Assembly: GCA_946223075.1 (NCBI GenBank)
Contig: CAMILZ010000023.1
Coordinates: 1-31,857, forward strand
DNA length: 31,857 bases
Origin: an uncultured Dermabacteraceae bacterium
GTDB lineage: Bacteria > Actinomycetota > Actinomycetes > Actinomycetales > Dermabacteraceae
Direction of reading: 5' to 3'
Part shown: one piece after another, positions 23,405-29,556 of the stretch
How positions within the stretch are numbered: the first letter of the stretch is position 1
How the letters are laid out: every line of letters starts with the position of its first letter
Notes under the pieces: generated by a model
Databases searched by the model: none
Told to the model about the DNA's origin: nothing
The model's input: only the letters and a program-made list of their open reading frames with translations
Position numbers and translations under genes: made by a program

Positions 23405-24268
23405 TCATGCGTGCCCTCGAACCGGGCGTGTGTGCAAGCCGTTGCGAATGAATTCGTCGAGCAGCTGCTCATACTTCTCCCACTTGAAGAAGACGTGCTC
23501 GTAGGTGAGGCGTACGACCGTGTAGCCGCGAGCGGTAAGGACGGCATCGCGGGCACGGTCGCGATGGTAAGCGGTGCGGTCGGCGTCGTGGAATTCCCAT
23601 GAATCGAGTTCAATGACGAGCGAATTGCCGATGAGGATGTCCACCCTCCCCACATCGTCGATGGCAACTTGCTGGCGAAATTTGATGTTCTTCCGCGTGA
23701 GTCGGAAGGCGAGGGCAGACTCTGTACCCGAGTCGGAGAGTGACCTCGGCGTACCGATTTTCTGCGCTTTCCTCTTGCTGGCGCCTGCGAGGATTCTTGC
23801 CGCGCTGTCTTCCGTGATGAGCCGCTTGGCGAGGGCAGACTCGAGCACGATGAATGCTTGCTCGGGACTTCCGCACCTGACGGCTTCGATGAGTGCGTCC
23901 TCGAGCCCCATGACAATGCCGCCAGTCTCGTGCGGTTTGCGCTGGAGATGCCTGTGATGCCCGATGGTGTCCGCACAGGCACGGCCGGATTCGAGTCGCC
24001 GTCGAGTCGAGGTGAAGTGACGCTTCTCGAGATCCATCGGGGGAATCCAGAGGCCGTAGAGCCTCAGGGCATCGAAGCAGGTCACCCAACAACCAAGCCT
24101 CCCCGCCTCAAGAGCGATGGGCGGTGTGCCGTTGCGCGGGAGGTACTCGTGACGGCCGACGCACATCATCTGGCCGGTTTTAAGTGCGGCATCGAGGGTC
24201 TCGACGGTCCAGCCGGCGGCCTGCAACTGGTGGATTGTGGAGATTGGTGCTGGTTGATTGGGATGCAT
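23405..24268 (-). CDS. DUF559-type protein with Vsr-like nuclease fold
   Basis: A 287-aa protein common in actinobacterial accessory regions. The C-terminal third has the DUF559/Vsr-like PD-(D/E)XK arrangement: Asp 210 in VDILIGNSLVIELD, Glu 220 and Asp 222, then RDRARDAVLTARGYTVVRLT. The N-terminal part (about 10-60) resembles the winged-helix AbiEi-type antitoxin domain that often precedes DUF559 (IHQLQAAGWTVETLDAALKTG). Nuclease activity has not been shown for most members, so function is open. The ATG at 24268 has GGAGG only one base upstream, too close for a normal site; a weak CAATGT 6 nt upstream would fit leaderless initiation. It stands alone, bracketed by family repeats (copy 3 on one side, copies 4 and 5 on the other). 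Confidence 0.8.
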   Translation of the reverse strand: MHPNQPAPISTIHQLQAAGWTVETLDAALKTGQMMCVGRHEYLPRNGTPPIALEAGRLGCWVTCFDALRLYGLWIPPMDLEKRHFTSTRRRLESGRACADTIGHHRHLQRKPHETGGIVMGLEDALIEAVRCGSPEQAFIVLESALAKRLITEDSAARILAGASKRKAQKIGTPRSLSDSGTESALAFRLTRKNIKFRQQVAIDDVGRVDILIGNSLVIELDSWEFHDADRTAYHRDRARDAVLTARGYTVVRLTYEHVFFKWEKYEQLLDEFIRNGLHTRPVRGHA

Positions 24269-24372
24269 GCCTCCACATTGGCGCGTACGGCGGCGATGCG
24301 CCGGGGGTGAAGACCTAATGGTGGATAGCTGGTCGCTGTGGAGTGCGACTCCGTGGTGAGTGCCAAAAAAAT

Positions 24373-24438
24373 CCGGGTGTAGGTAACAGTGTCAGATGCG
24401 CCGATTGAGGGATTGTCTGTGCTTTTTTCTCCACCCTC
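24373..24438 (+). repeat. Interspersed ~66-bp palindromic-ended element, copy 4
   Basis: Left end CGGGTGTAGGTAACAGTGTC, right end TTTTTTCTCCACCCTC; interior CCGATTGAGGG. It belongs to the left-end subfamily with GTAACRGTG. The arms mismatch at one base (GTGTAG against CTCCAC). Confidence 0.82.
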
Positions 24439-24504
24439 AAAAAGAAGCGGCCGGGGAGATTGGCTTAAGTTTGGGCAACTATTAGCTCGACTCCCGCACA
24501 CAAT

Positions 24505-24570
24505 TAGGGTGTAGATAACGGTGTTAGATGACTTGATTTAGGGGTTACCTATGCGTTTTTCTACACCCTG
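24505..24570 (+). repeat. Interspersed ~66-bp palindromic-ended element, copy 5
   Basis: Left end AGGGTGTAGATAACGGTG, right end TTTTTCTACACCCT; interior CTTGATTTAGGGG. The first nine arm bases pair perfectly. Confidence 0.85.
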
Positions 24571-24601
24571 AAAAGATGGGGCAGGAAAAGTGGCAGCCAG
24601 A

Positions 24602-25321
24602 TCAGTCGCGGCTCGCCTTGAGCGCCGCCCGCACCATTGCGTGCACGAAGTCGTTGAAGCCCGCCGCGTCGATGAAGCCCTGGATCTCGAGGTGCGTCCA
24701 GCCGTGGGCGCTTGCCCACACGGCGCGCAGAAGCGTCGTGGCATCCTCGGGGGATGTTTCGCCGCTTGCGCCGTACTTGGAGCGGCCCTCGGTCATGGCC
24801 TTCGAGAGGTGCTTCGCGATCGCTTCGAACTCGTCGATGTTCGTGCCGAGGTCGCGGAATGCCGCGAGCAGATGGTTGTCGCGGTGTGCGAGGCCGGAGT
24901 CGATGGAACCGGAGGTGGCGTCGGACCCCGTGGTGCCCGCTGCGCCCGGGGCGCCGTTGGCCTGCGCTGCCCGGTTGGGAACCTGGTTGGCCTGGTTGAA
25001 GATGACGTCGAAAAGTTCGGGGTTGCTGACCGCCCAGTCGTGGAGAGCGGTGGCGAGGGCGATGAGGTAGCTTTCCGGATCCTGGTCGCGGTTCACCTCG
25101 GTGAGGTGCGTGGCGAGGTCACCGGCAGAGGTGACGACGACCGAGTCGAGGAGCTTCTTCTTTCCGCCGAAGAGGGAGTAGACGGCAGTGGTCGAGGTGT
25201 TGCATGCAGCGGAGATGTCGCGAAGCGAGACCGCTGCGGGACCACCCTTGGCGAGCGCCTTCGACGCTGCTGCGATGAGCTCGGTGCGGAGCTCTTCGTC
25301 ATGGTGGCGGGGAGTGTTCAT
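24602..25321 (-). CDS. TetR/AcrR-family transcriptional regulator
   Basis: A 239-aa DNA-binding protein. The N-terminal HTH is clear at about residues 28-62 (AAVSLRDISAACNTSTTAVYSLFGGKKKLLDSVV), with the usual TTAVYSLFGGK recognition helix and turn. The C-terminal ligand domain has LHDWAVSNPELFDVIFN and a late HGWTHLEIQGF motif, which resembles the WHG-type C-terminal domain of many actinobacterial TetR proteins. A low-complexity Gly/Ala/Ser loop (about 120-145) interrupts that domain and includes one copy of the CGTCGGAC octamer. The ATG at 25321 is taken because the HTH starts soon after; no strong Shine-Dalgarno is seen. The upstream 256 bp are AT-rich with palindromes that could be its operator. 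Target and ligand are unknown. Confidence 0.9.
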   Translation of the reverse strand: MNTPRHHDEELRTELIAAASKALAKGGPAAVSLRDISAACNTSTTAVYSLFGGKKKLLDSVVVTSAGDLATHLTEVNRDQDPESYLIALATALHDWAVSNPELFDVIFNQANQVPNRAAQANGAPGAAGTTGSDATSGSIDSGLAHRDNHLLAAFRDLGTNIDEFEAIAKHLSKAMTEGRSKYGASGETSPEDATTLLRAVWASAHGWTHLEIQGFIDAAGFNDFVHAMVRAALKASRD

Positions 25322-25368
25322 GCCCGTGGGACTCCAATCAGGTGTGCCGAACCGACACGTCCGGTATA

Positions 25369-25382
25369 TAACGACTTCGTAA
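25369..25382. promoter_or_regulatory. Imperfect palindrome upstream of the TetR gene
   Basis: TAACGACTTCGTAA matches its complement at 10 of 14 positions, within an AT-rich stretch (TATATA next to it) about 50 bp before the TetR start. It is a candidate autoregulatory operator by position only. Confidence 0.3.
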
Positions 25383-25476
25383 CTATAGGTCTTAATTTTA
25401 TGGGCGCAACCAGGGTTTTTCTCAGGATGGCGCGCGTGTCACGCGGTCCTTTAGTACTTCTCGCCTGGGATTTTAT

Positions 25477-25504
25477 CGAAACTTTAATGATTAGTGTAGT
25501 TTCG
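25477..25504. promoter_or_regulatory. Inverted repeat CGAAACT/AGTTTCG between ung and TetR genes
   Basis: CGAAACT (25477-25483) and AGTTTCG (25498-25504) are exact complements with a 14-nt AT-rich centre that includes TAATGATTA. It could be an operator; there is no gene within the surrounding 256 bp. Confidence 0.35.
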
Positions 25505-25577
25505 TGAGGGGTGGTCGACCCTGTGCGCGTGGGAGAGGTCACTCGCTTTGAGGGGGTGTATATAAGAAGAACGATTG

Positions 25578-26270
25578 TTACGGCGTGGTCCAGTCCACAA
25601 CGCCCGCGCCTCGTTGCTCGAGCATGGCATTCGCGCGCGAGAACGGACGCGAGCCAAAGAACCCGCGCCTAGCCGAAAGCGGCGACGGGTGCGCCGACTC
25701 GATAACCCCCACGCCGCTCGCGCCGAGCATCGGTGCGAGAGAGCGGGCGTCGCGCCCCCACAAAATCGCCACAAGCGGACCGCCGCGCTCGACGAGCGCC
25801 TCGATGGCGCGCATCGTGATCTCCTCCCAGCCTTTTCCGCGGTGCGAAGCAGGCGCGCCGGGCGCAACGGTGAGGGCTCTGTTGAGGAGCATGACCCCCT
25901 GCCCCTGCCACGCCGAAAGATCGCCGTGGTCGCTCGGCGGGATGCCGAGGTCTGCCTCGCGCTCGGCGTAAATATTCTGGAGCGAGCGGGGGAGCGGACG
26001 CACATGACGCTCTACGGCAAAGCTGAGCCCAATCGGGTGACCCGGCGTGGGGTAGGGGTCCTGCCCCACGATGAGCACGCGCACGTTCGCGAGAGGTGTC
26101 TCGAATGCGCGAAAGATGCGATCGCCAGCGGGGAGGTAGTGCCGGCCGGCGTCGAGTTCGGCGCGGAGAAAGTCGCCCATGGCGCGAATATTCGGTTCAA
26201 CGCTCGCGAGGGCCTCGGCCCAGTCGGCGGCCATAATGTCGGTGAGCGGGGGCTGCGCGATCTCGTTCAT
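25578..26270 (-). CDS. ung: Uracil-DNA glycosylase, family 1
   Basis: Excises uracil from DNA to begin base-excision repair. The 230-aa product has the two UDG-1 motifs: the water-activating GQDPYPTPGHPIGLSF (catalytic Asp 71) and the Leu-intercalation loop HPSPLSARRGFFGSRPFS (His 194). LLNRALTV and the ILWGRDA strand lie between them as expected. The ATG at 26270 is supported by TACGCT (26282-26277) 6 nt upstream and no Shine-Dalgarno, i.e. probable leaderless initiation. An in-frame extension of 56 residues from 26438 overlaps the divergent gene and is rejected. The start is only 36 bp from the divergent DUF3263 gene. Enzyme identity is secure. Confidence 0.96.
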   Translation of the reverse strand: MNEIAQPPLTDIMAADWAEALASVEPNIRAMGDFLRAELDAGRHYLPAGDRIFRAFETPLANVRVLIVGQDPYPTPGHPIGLSFAVERHVRPLPRSLQNIYAEREADLGIPPSDHGDLSAWQGQGVMLLNRALTVAPGAPASHRGKGWEEITMRAIEALVERGGPLVAILWGRDARSLAPMLGASGVGVIESAHPSPLSARRGFFGSRPFSRANAMLEQRGAGVVDWTTP

Positions 26271-26306
26271 GCCACCAGCGTACGGGGTGCACCTAGACTT
26301 GACGCC

Positions 26307-26528
26307 ATGACTGATGAGCCGGAGCTGAGCGAAATCGATCGCGCGATCCTTGATCTTGAGGCGCGCGTGTATCGCAGCGCGGGCGCAAAGGAACGCGACA
26401 TTTTGCGGTTCACTGGCCTCACCCCGGCTCGCTATCATGCGCGGCTCGTGCGGCTCATGCGGGAGCCGGCGGCGGTGCGGTATGCGCCAAGTGTGGTCCG
26501 ACGCTTGCTGGGGCGTACGCGTTCTTAA
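26307..26528 (+). CDS. DUF3263 protein, small predicted DNA-binding helix-turn-helix
   Basis: A 73-aa basic protein beginning MTDEPELSEIDRAILDLEAR. The central GAKERDILRFTGLTPARYHARLVRL (split across residues 26-51) matches the DUF3263 pattern, a sigma-like HTH family almost confined to actinobacteria and of unknown function; members often lie next to ung, as here. The ATG at 26307 has TAGACT (26294-26299) 7 nt upstream with no ribosome site, so it is likely leaderless. The last codons overlap one copy of the octamer repeat (26495-26511). It is divergent from ung with a 36-bp intergenic region, so the two promoters overlap the opposite gene's 5' end. Confidence 0.85.
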   Translation: MTDEPELSEIDRAILDLEARVYRSAGAKERDILRFTGLTPARYHARLVRLMREPAAVRYAPSVVRRLLGRTRS

Positions 26529-26767
26529 TGTGGTGTACGGTGCGCCTACCCCTTAACTCTGTGTGGTGCGAATTCCCCGTGGAGCGCGGTTGTGCAATAA
26601 AGGCGGCGTTGGACTTCTTTTTCTCGTCTCTTTCGACGCGCCTTTCCGACCGGTGGAAGAGGTGGGTGATGGGTCTTGGGGTGGCGGTTGGAATGGCGGA
26701 GGTGGATGCTGGGGTGCAGCGGCCCCTCCAGGGTGTAGAGGCGCCCCCGGGGCGCGGTGAGACCCCT

Positions 26768-26831
26768 TAGGGTGTAGAAAAGTGCAGGGGCAAGCCAAAA
26801 ATGACAGACCTAACACCGTTACCTACATCTT
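26768..26831 (-). repeat. Interspersed ~65-bp palindromic-ended element, copy 6 (inverted)
   Basis: Read on the minus strand it begins AGATGTAGGTAACGGTGTTA and ends CACTTTTCTACACCCT. It is thus a GTAACGGTG-subfamily copy in the opposite orientation to the others. The left arm has a degenerate first half. Confidence 0.8.
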
Positions 26832-26885
26832 GAAGTGGGGCGGCGCGCCGTGTCCGTAATTGCGCGTTCGGCGGTCCACTGCCGA

Positions 26886-26897
26886 TAAAATGACCTC
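26886..26897 (+). promoter_or_regulatory. -10 box of the LytR_C gene, leaderless type
   Basis: TAAAAT (26886-26891) is followed by 6 nt and GTG 26898, with no ribosome-binding site. Confidence 0.6.
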
Positions 26898-27551
26898 GTG
26901 GCAGAGCAGAGCACGTACCCGTACGAACCGGACCAGTTTGACCGCGAGGCCGATCAGGTGGGCGCACATGGCGCACACCGCGCCGAGGAGCCTTTCTTTA
27001 AGCGGAATCTTTCGACGATCATCGTGATCGTCGCAGCACTCGTGGCGCTCGCGCTCGTGCTTTGGGCCGTCTCTGGTCTCGGTAAGGGGAGCGAGAACAC
27101 TCCCGCACCGGTGGACTCCTCAACCTCCGCGCCAGCAGATTCCAGCGAAAGCGATCCCGCCGCGAGCGATAACGGCGGCGAAGGCGAGCAGCCCTCCGAG
27201 GAGGCGAGCGAAGAGCCGTCCGAGGAGGCCGCACCCGAGGTCAACAAGGAAGCTCCCGTGCTCGTGCTCAACGGTAAGCGCGTGCAAGGTATGGCTGGGC
27301 GTTGGCAGAAGGCCCTCGAGGAGCAGGGCTGGACGAAGGTCGACACCGACACGGGTAAGCGCTCCAAGAACGCCGGAGTCTTCTATAAGGACGACGAAGA
27401 CCAGGCGACCGCCGAGGCCCTCGCCAAGTACGTGGGTGTCGAGGCCGAAAAGAGCGACAAGTATCGGGCGAACATCACGGTCGTCATCATCGATGAGCCG
27501 GGCGATCTTGCCGAGGCTGACGCTGAAGGTCAGGGCGGCGACGGCGAGTAA
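26898..27551 (+). CDS. Membrane-anchored LytR_C-domain protein
   Basis: A 217-aa envelope protein starting at GTG 26898. The N-terminus is cytosolic and acidic, then a TM helix spans about 40-60 (STIIVIVAALVALALVLWAV). A Ser/Glu/Pro-rich low-complexity linker (about 65-118) leads to a LytR_C domain (about 119-200) with VLVLNGKRVQGMAGRWQKAL, EEQGWTKV and GVFYKDDEDQATAEALAKYV. LytR_C domains occur alone or fused to LCP ligases that attach glycopolymers to peptidoglycan; stand-alone membrane-bound ones are common in actinobacteria and their role is unsettled. It is next to DUF3263 and ung, a conserved-looking actinobacterial neighbourhood, and 295 bp upstream of groEL. A weak hairpin follows its stop (GCCCGC at 27553, GCGGGC at 27575). 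Confidence 0.85.
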   Translation: MAEQSTYPYEPDQFDREADQVGAHGAHRAEEPFFKRNLSTIIVIVAALVALALVLWAVSGLGKGSENTPAPVDSSTSAPADSSESDPAASDNGGEGEQPSEEASEEPSEEAAPEVNKEAPVLVLNGKRVQGMAGRWQKALEEQGWTKVDTDTGKRSKNAGVFYKDDEDQATAEALAKYVGVEAEKSDKYRANITVVIIDEPGDLAEADAEGQGGDGE

Positions 27552-27627
27552 CGCCCGCCGCGGCGCCGTTCGCAGCGGGCAATCGCCCCGAACGCCGTCA
27601 CGCTCCCAGAGAAATTCCCAGCAAGCG

Positions 27628-27654
27628 TTAGCACTCTTCACCTCCGAGTGCTTA
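27628..27654 (+). promoter_or_regulatory. CIRCE element 1 of groEL
   Basis: TTAGCACTC-N9-GAGTGCTTA matches the HrcA operator consensus with one mismatch. A TATGAT -10 box overlaps its end (27653-27658), so HrcA bound here would block polymerase. Confidence 0.93.
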
Positions 27655-27661
27655 TGATGGA

Positions 27662-27688
27662 TTAGCACTCGTACGGCGTGAGTGACAA
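27662..27688 (+). promoter_or_regulatory. CIRCE element 2 of groEL
   Basis: TTAGCACTC-N9-GAGTGACAA has a perfect left arm and two mismatches on the right. It starts 34 bp after element 1. Confidence 0.8.
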
Positions 27689-27846
27689 CGGAGGTTTGGC
27701 AACCGTCGGACTCCTACCACCCGCGCCGCCGCGAGTTTTCCAGTGAGGTGAGAGCCCCACCGACCCAGACGTGAAGGGGAGGGCAAGGCTCGTCCGTCGC
27801 GGGCACCTGGCTGGAGCACACTCACACACTTTGGGAGTTACCACTC

Positions 27847-29481
27847 ATGGCAAAGCTCATCGCATTTGACGAAGAAGCACGCCGCGGCCTCGAGCGGGGC
27901 ATGAACCAGCTCGCTGACGCCGTGAAGGTGACCCTTGGGCCGAAGGGGCGCAACGTCGTCCTCGAAAAGTCCTGGGGCGCACCGACCATCACCAACGATG
28001 GCGTGTCGATCGCGAAGGAAATTGACCTCGAGGATCCGTACGAGAAGATCGGTGCGGAGCTCGTCAAGGAGGTCGCGAAGAAGACGGACGACGTTGCCGG
28101 TGACGGCACGACGACCGCAACCGTTCTCGCGCAGGCCCTCGTGAAGGAAGGCCTCCGCAACGTTGCCGCGGGCGCAAACCCCATTGCCCTTAAGCGCGGC
28201 ATCGATAAGGCTGTCACCGCCGTGAGCGAGAAGCTCATCGCGCAGGCCGTCGAGATTGAGTCGAAGGAGCAGATCGCGAACACCGCCGCGATCTCCGCCG
28301 CTGATCCGGCAATCGGCGAGCTCATCGCCGAGGCTCTCGACAAGGTCGGCAAGGAAGGCGTCATCACCGTTGAGGAGTCGAACACGACTGGCCTCGAGCT
28401 TGAGCTCACCGAGGGCATGCGTTTCGACAAGGGCTTCATTTCGCCCTACTTCGTGACCGATCCGGAGCGCCAGGAAACTGTTCTCGAGGATCCGTACATC
28501 CTTCTTACCTCCTCGAAGGTGTCGCAGCTCAAGGATCTCCTGCCGCTTCTCGACAAGGTCATCCAGGCCAACAAGCCGCTCGTGATCATCGCCGAGGACG
28601 TTGACGGTGAGGCGCTTCCCGCGCTCGTCGTGAACAAGCTTCGTGGCGTGTTCAAGTCGGTTGCCGTGAAGGCTCCCGGCTTCGGCGATCGCCGCAAGGC
28701 GATGCTCCAGGACATGGCGATCCTCACCGGTGGCACCGTGATCTCGGAAGAGGTGGGCCTCTCGCTCGAGACCGCCGACCTCAATGTGCTCGGCCGTGCC
28801 CGCAAGGTTGTTGTCACGAAGGATGAGACGACGATCGTTGAGGGTGCCGGCGACGGCGAGCAGATCGCCGGCCGCGTGAAGCAGATCCGCAGCGAAATCG
28901 AGGTTTCTGATTCGGATTACGACCGCGAGAAGCTCCAGGAGCGCCTCGCGAAGCTCGCCGGTGGCGTGGCCGTCATCAAGGCGGGTGCCGCAACCGAGGT
29001 CGAGCTCAACGAGCGCAAGCACCGCATCGAGGATGCTGTGCGCAACGCGAAGGCTGCCGTGGAAGAGGGCATTGTCGCCGGTGGTGGCGTGGCTCTGATC
29101 CAGGCTGGCAAGGACGCGTTTGCTTCGCTCTCGCTCGAGGGTGACGAGGCTACGGGCGCGTCGATCGTGCAGGTCGCGATCGAGGCTCCGCTCAAGCAGA
29201 TCGCCTCGAACGCCGGCCTTGAGGGCGGCGTTGTGGCGTCGAAGGTCAAGCAGCTCCCCGTGGGCGAGGGCCTCAACGCTGCGAGCGGCGAGTACCAGAA
29301 CCTCATCGAGGCTGGCGTGCTCGACCCGGTCAAGGTGACCCGTTCGGCCCTTCAGAACGCCGCGTCGATCGCGGGCCTGTTCCTCACCACGGAGGCCGTT
29401 GTTGCTGACAAGCCGGAGCCGGTGAAGGCTCCCGCTGGCGGTGAGATGGACGCCATGGGAGGCATGGGCGGCATGATGTGA
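27847..29481 (+). CDS. groEL: 60-kDa chaperonin GroEL (GroEL2-like)
   Basis: ATP-dependent barrel chaperonin that folds cytosolic proteins with GroES. The 544-aa length is typical. Landmarks: VTLGPKGRNVVLEKSWGAP and TNDGVSIAKEI in the N-terminal equatorial domain, ATP-site GDGTTTATVLAQAL (Asp near 87), apical LLPLLDKVIQANKPLVIIAED, KAPGFGDRRKAML, and GGGVALIQAG in the second equatorial half. The C-terminus ends in a GGM-rich tail (GGMGGMM), the type found on the stand-alone, usually essential GroEL2 of actinobacteria rather than the His-rich GroEL1 tail. There is no groES here. GGGAG lies 9 nt before ATG 27847. Two CIRCE boxes upstream imply HrcA repression relieved by heat stress. Confidence 0.97.
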   Translation: MAKLIAFDEEARRGLERGMNQLADAVKVTLGPKGRNVVLEKSWGAPTITNDGVSIAKEIDLEDPYEKIGAELVKEVAKKTDDVAGDGTTTATVLAQALVKEGLRNVAAGANPIALKRGIDKAVTAVSEKLIAQAVEIESKEQIANTAAISAADPAIGELIAEALDKVGKEGVITVEESNTTGLELELTEGMRFDKGFISPYFVTDPERQETVLEDPYILLTSSKVSQLKDLLPLLDKVIQANKPLVIIAEDVDGEALPALVVNKLRGVFKSVAVKAPGFGDRRKAMLQDMAILTGGTVISEEVGLSLETADLNVLGRARKVVVTKDETTIVEGAGDGEQIAGRVKQIRSEIEVSDSDYDREKLQERLAKLAGGVAVIKAGAATEVELNERKHRIEDAVRNAKAAVEEGIVAGGGVALIQAGKDAFASLSLEGDEATGASIVQVAIEAPLKQIASNAGLEGGVVASKVKQLPVGEGLNAASGEYQNLIEAGVLDPVKVTRSALQNAASIAGLFLTTEAVVADKPEPVKAPAGGEMDAMGGMGGMM

Positions 29482-29494
29482 TCGCCCCTTAACG

Positions 29495-29537
29495 AAAAAG
29501 ATCCCTCGCACCGTTTGTGGTGCGGGGGATCTTTTTT
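29495..29537. terminator. Bidirectional terminator between groEL and the DUF4298 gene
   Basis: AAAAAGATCCC...GGGATCTTTTTT forms a stem with CGCACC/GGTGCG inside and a GTTTGT loop, with a T-run on both strands. It lies between two convergent genes. Confidence 0.92.
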
Positions 29538-29556
29538 GCCGCGAAGGGGCGTCGTG

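Larger units (their letters stand above)
24269..24601. other. Gene-free stretch holding two repeat copies
   Basis: 333 bp between the DUF559 gene start and the TetR gene end, with no supportable ORF. It contains copies 4 (24373-24438) and 5 (24505-24570) in the same orientation, starts 132 bp apart. The sequence between them is less GC-rich than the flanking genes. Confidence 0.7.
26529..26897. other. Gene-free stretch between the DUF3263 and LytR_C genes
   Basis: 369 bp with no supportable gene. A G-rich run on the plus strand (about 26655-26720) has several GGG tracts. A partial element end (AGGGTGTAGAG near 26730) precedes copy 6 (26768-26831). The far end has the LytR_C gene -10 box. Confidence 0.6.

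Noticed and set aside
24373..24570. CRISPR array from two direct repeats
   Set aside because: Only two diverged copies with a 66-bp spacer and other dispersed copies, one inverted; no cas genes.
25318..25542. Minus-strand 74-aa frame overlapping the TetR start
   Set aside because: Lies in AT-rich palindromic sequence, has no ribosome site, and its codon third positions are not GC-rich as in real genes here.
26553..26816. Minus-strand 87-aa frame in the DUF3263/LytR_C gap
   Set aside because: Pro-rich, overlaps the G-rich tract and repeat copy 6, no ribosome site or leaderless -10 box.
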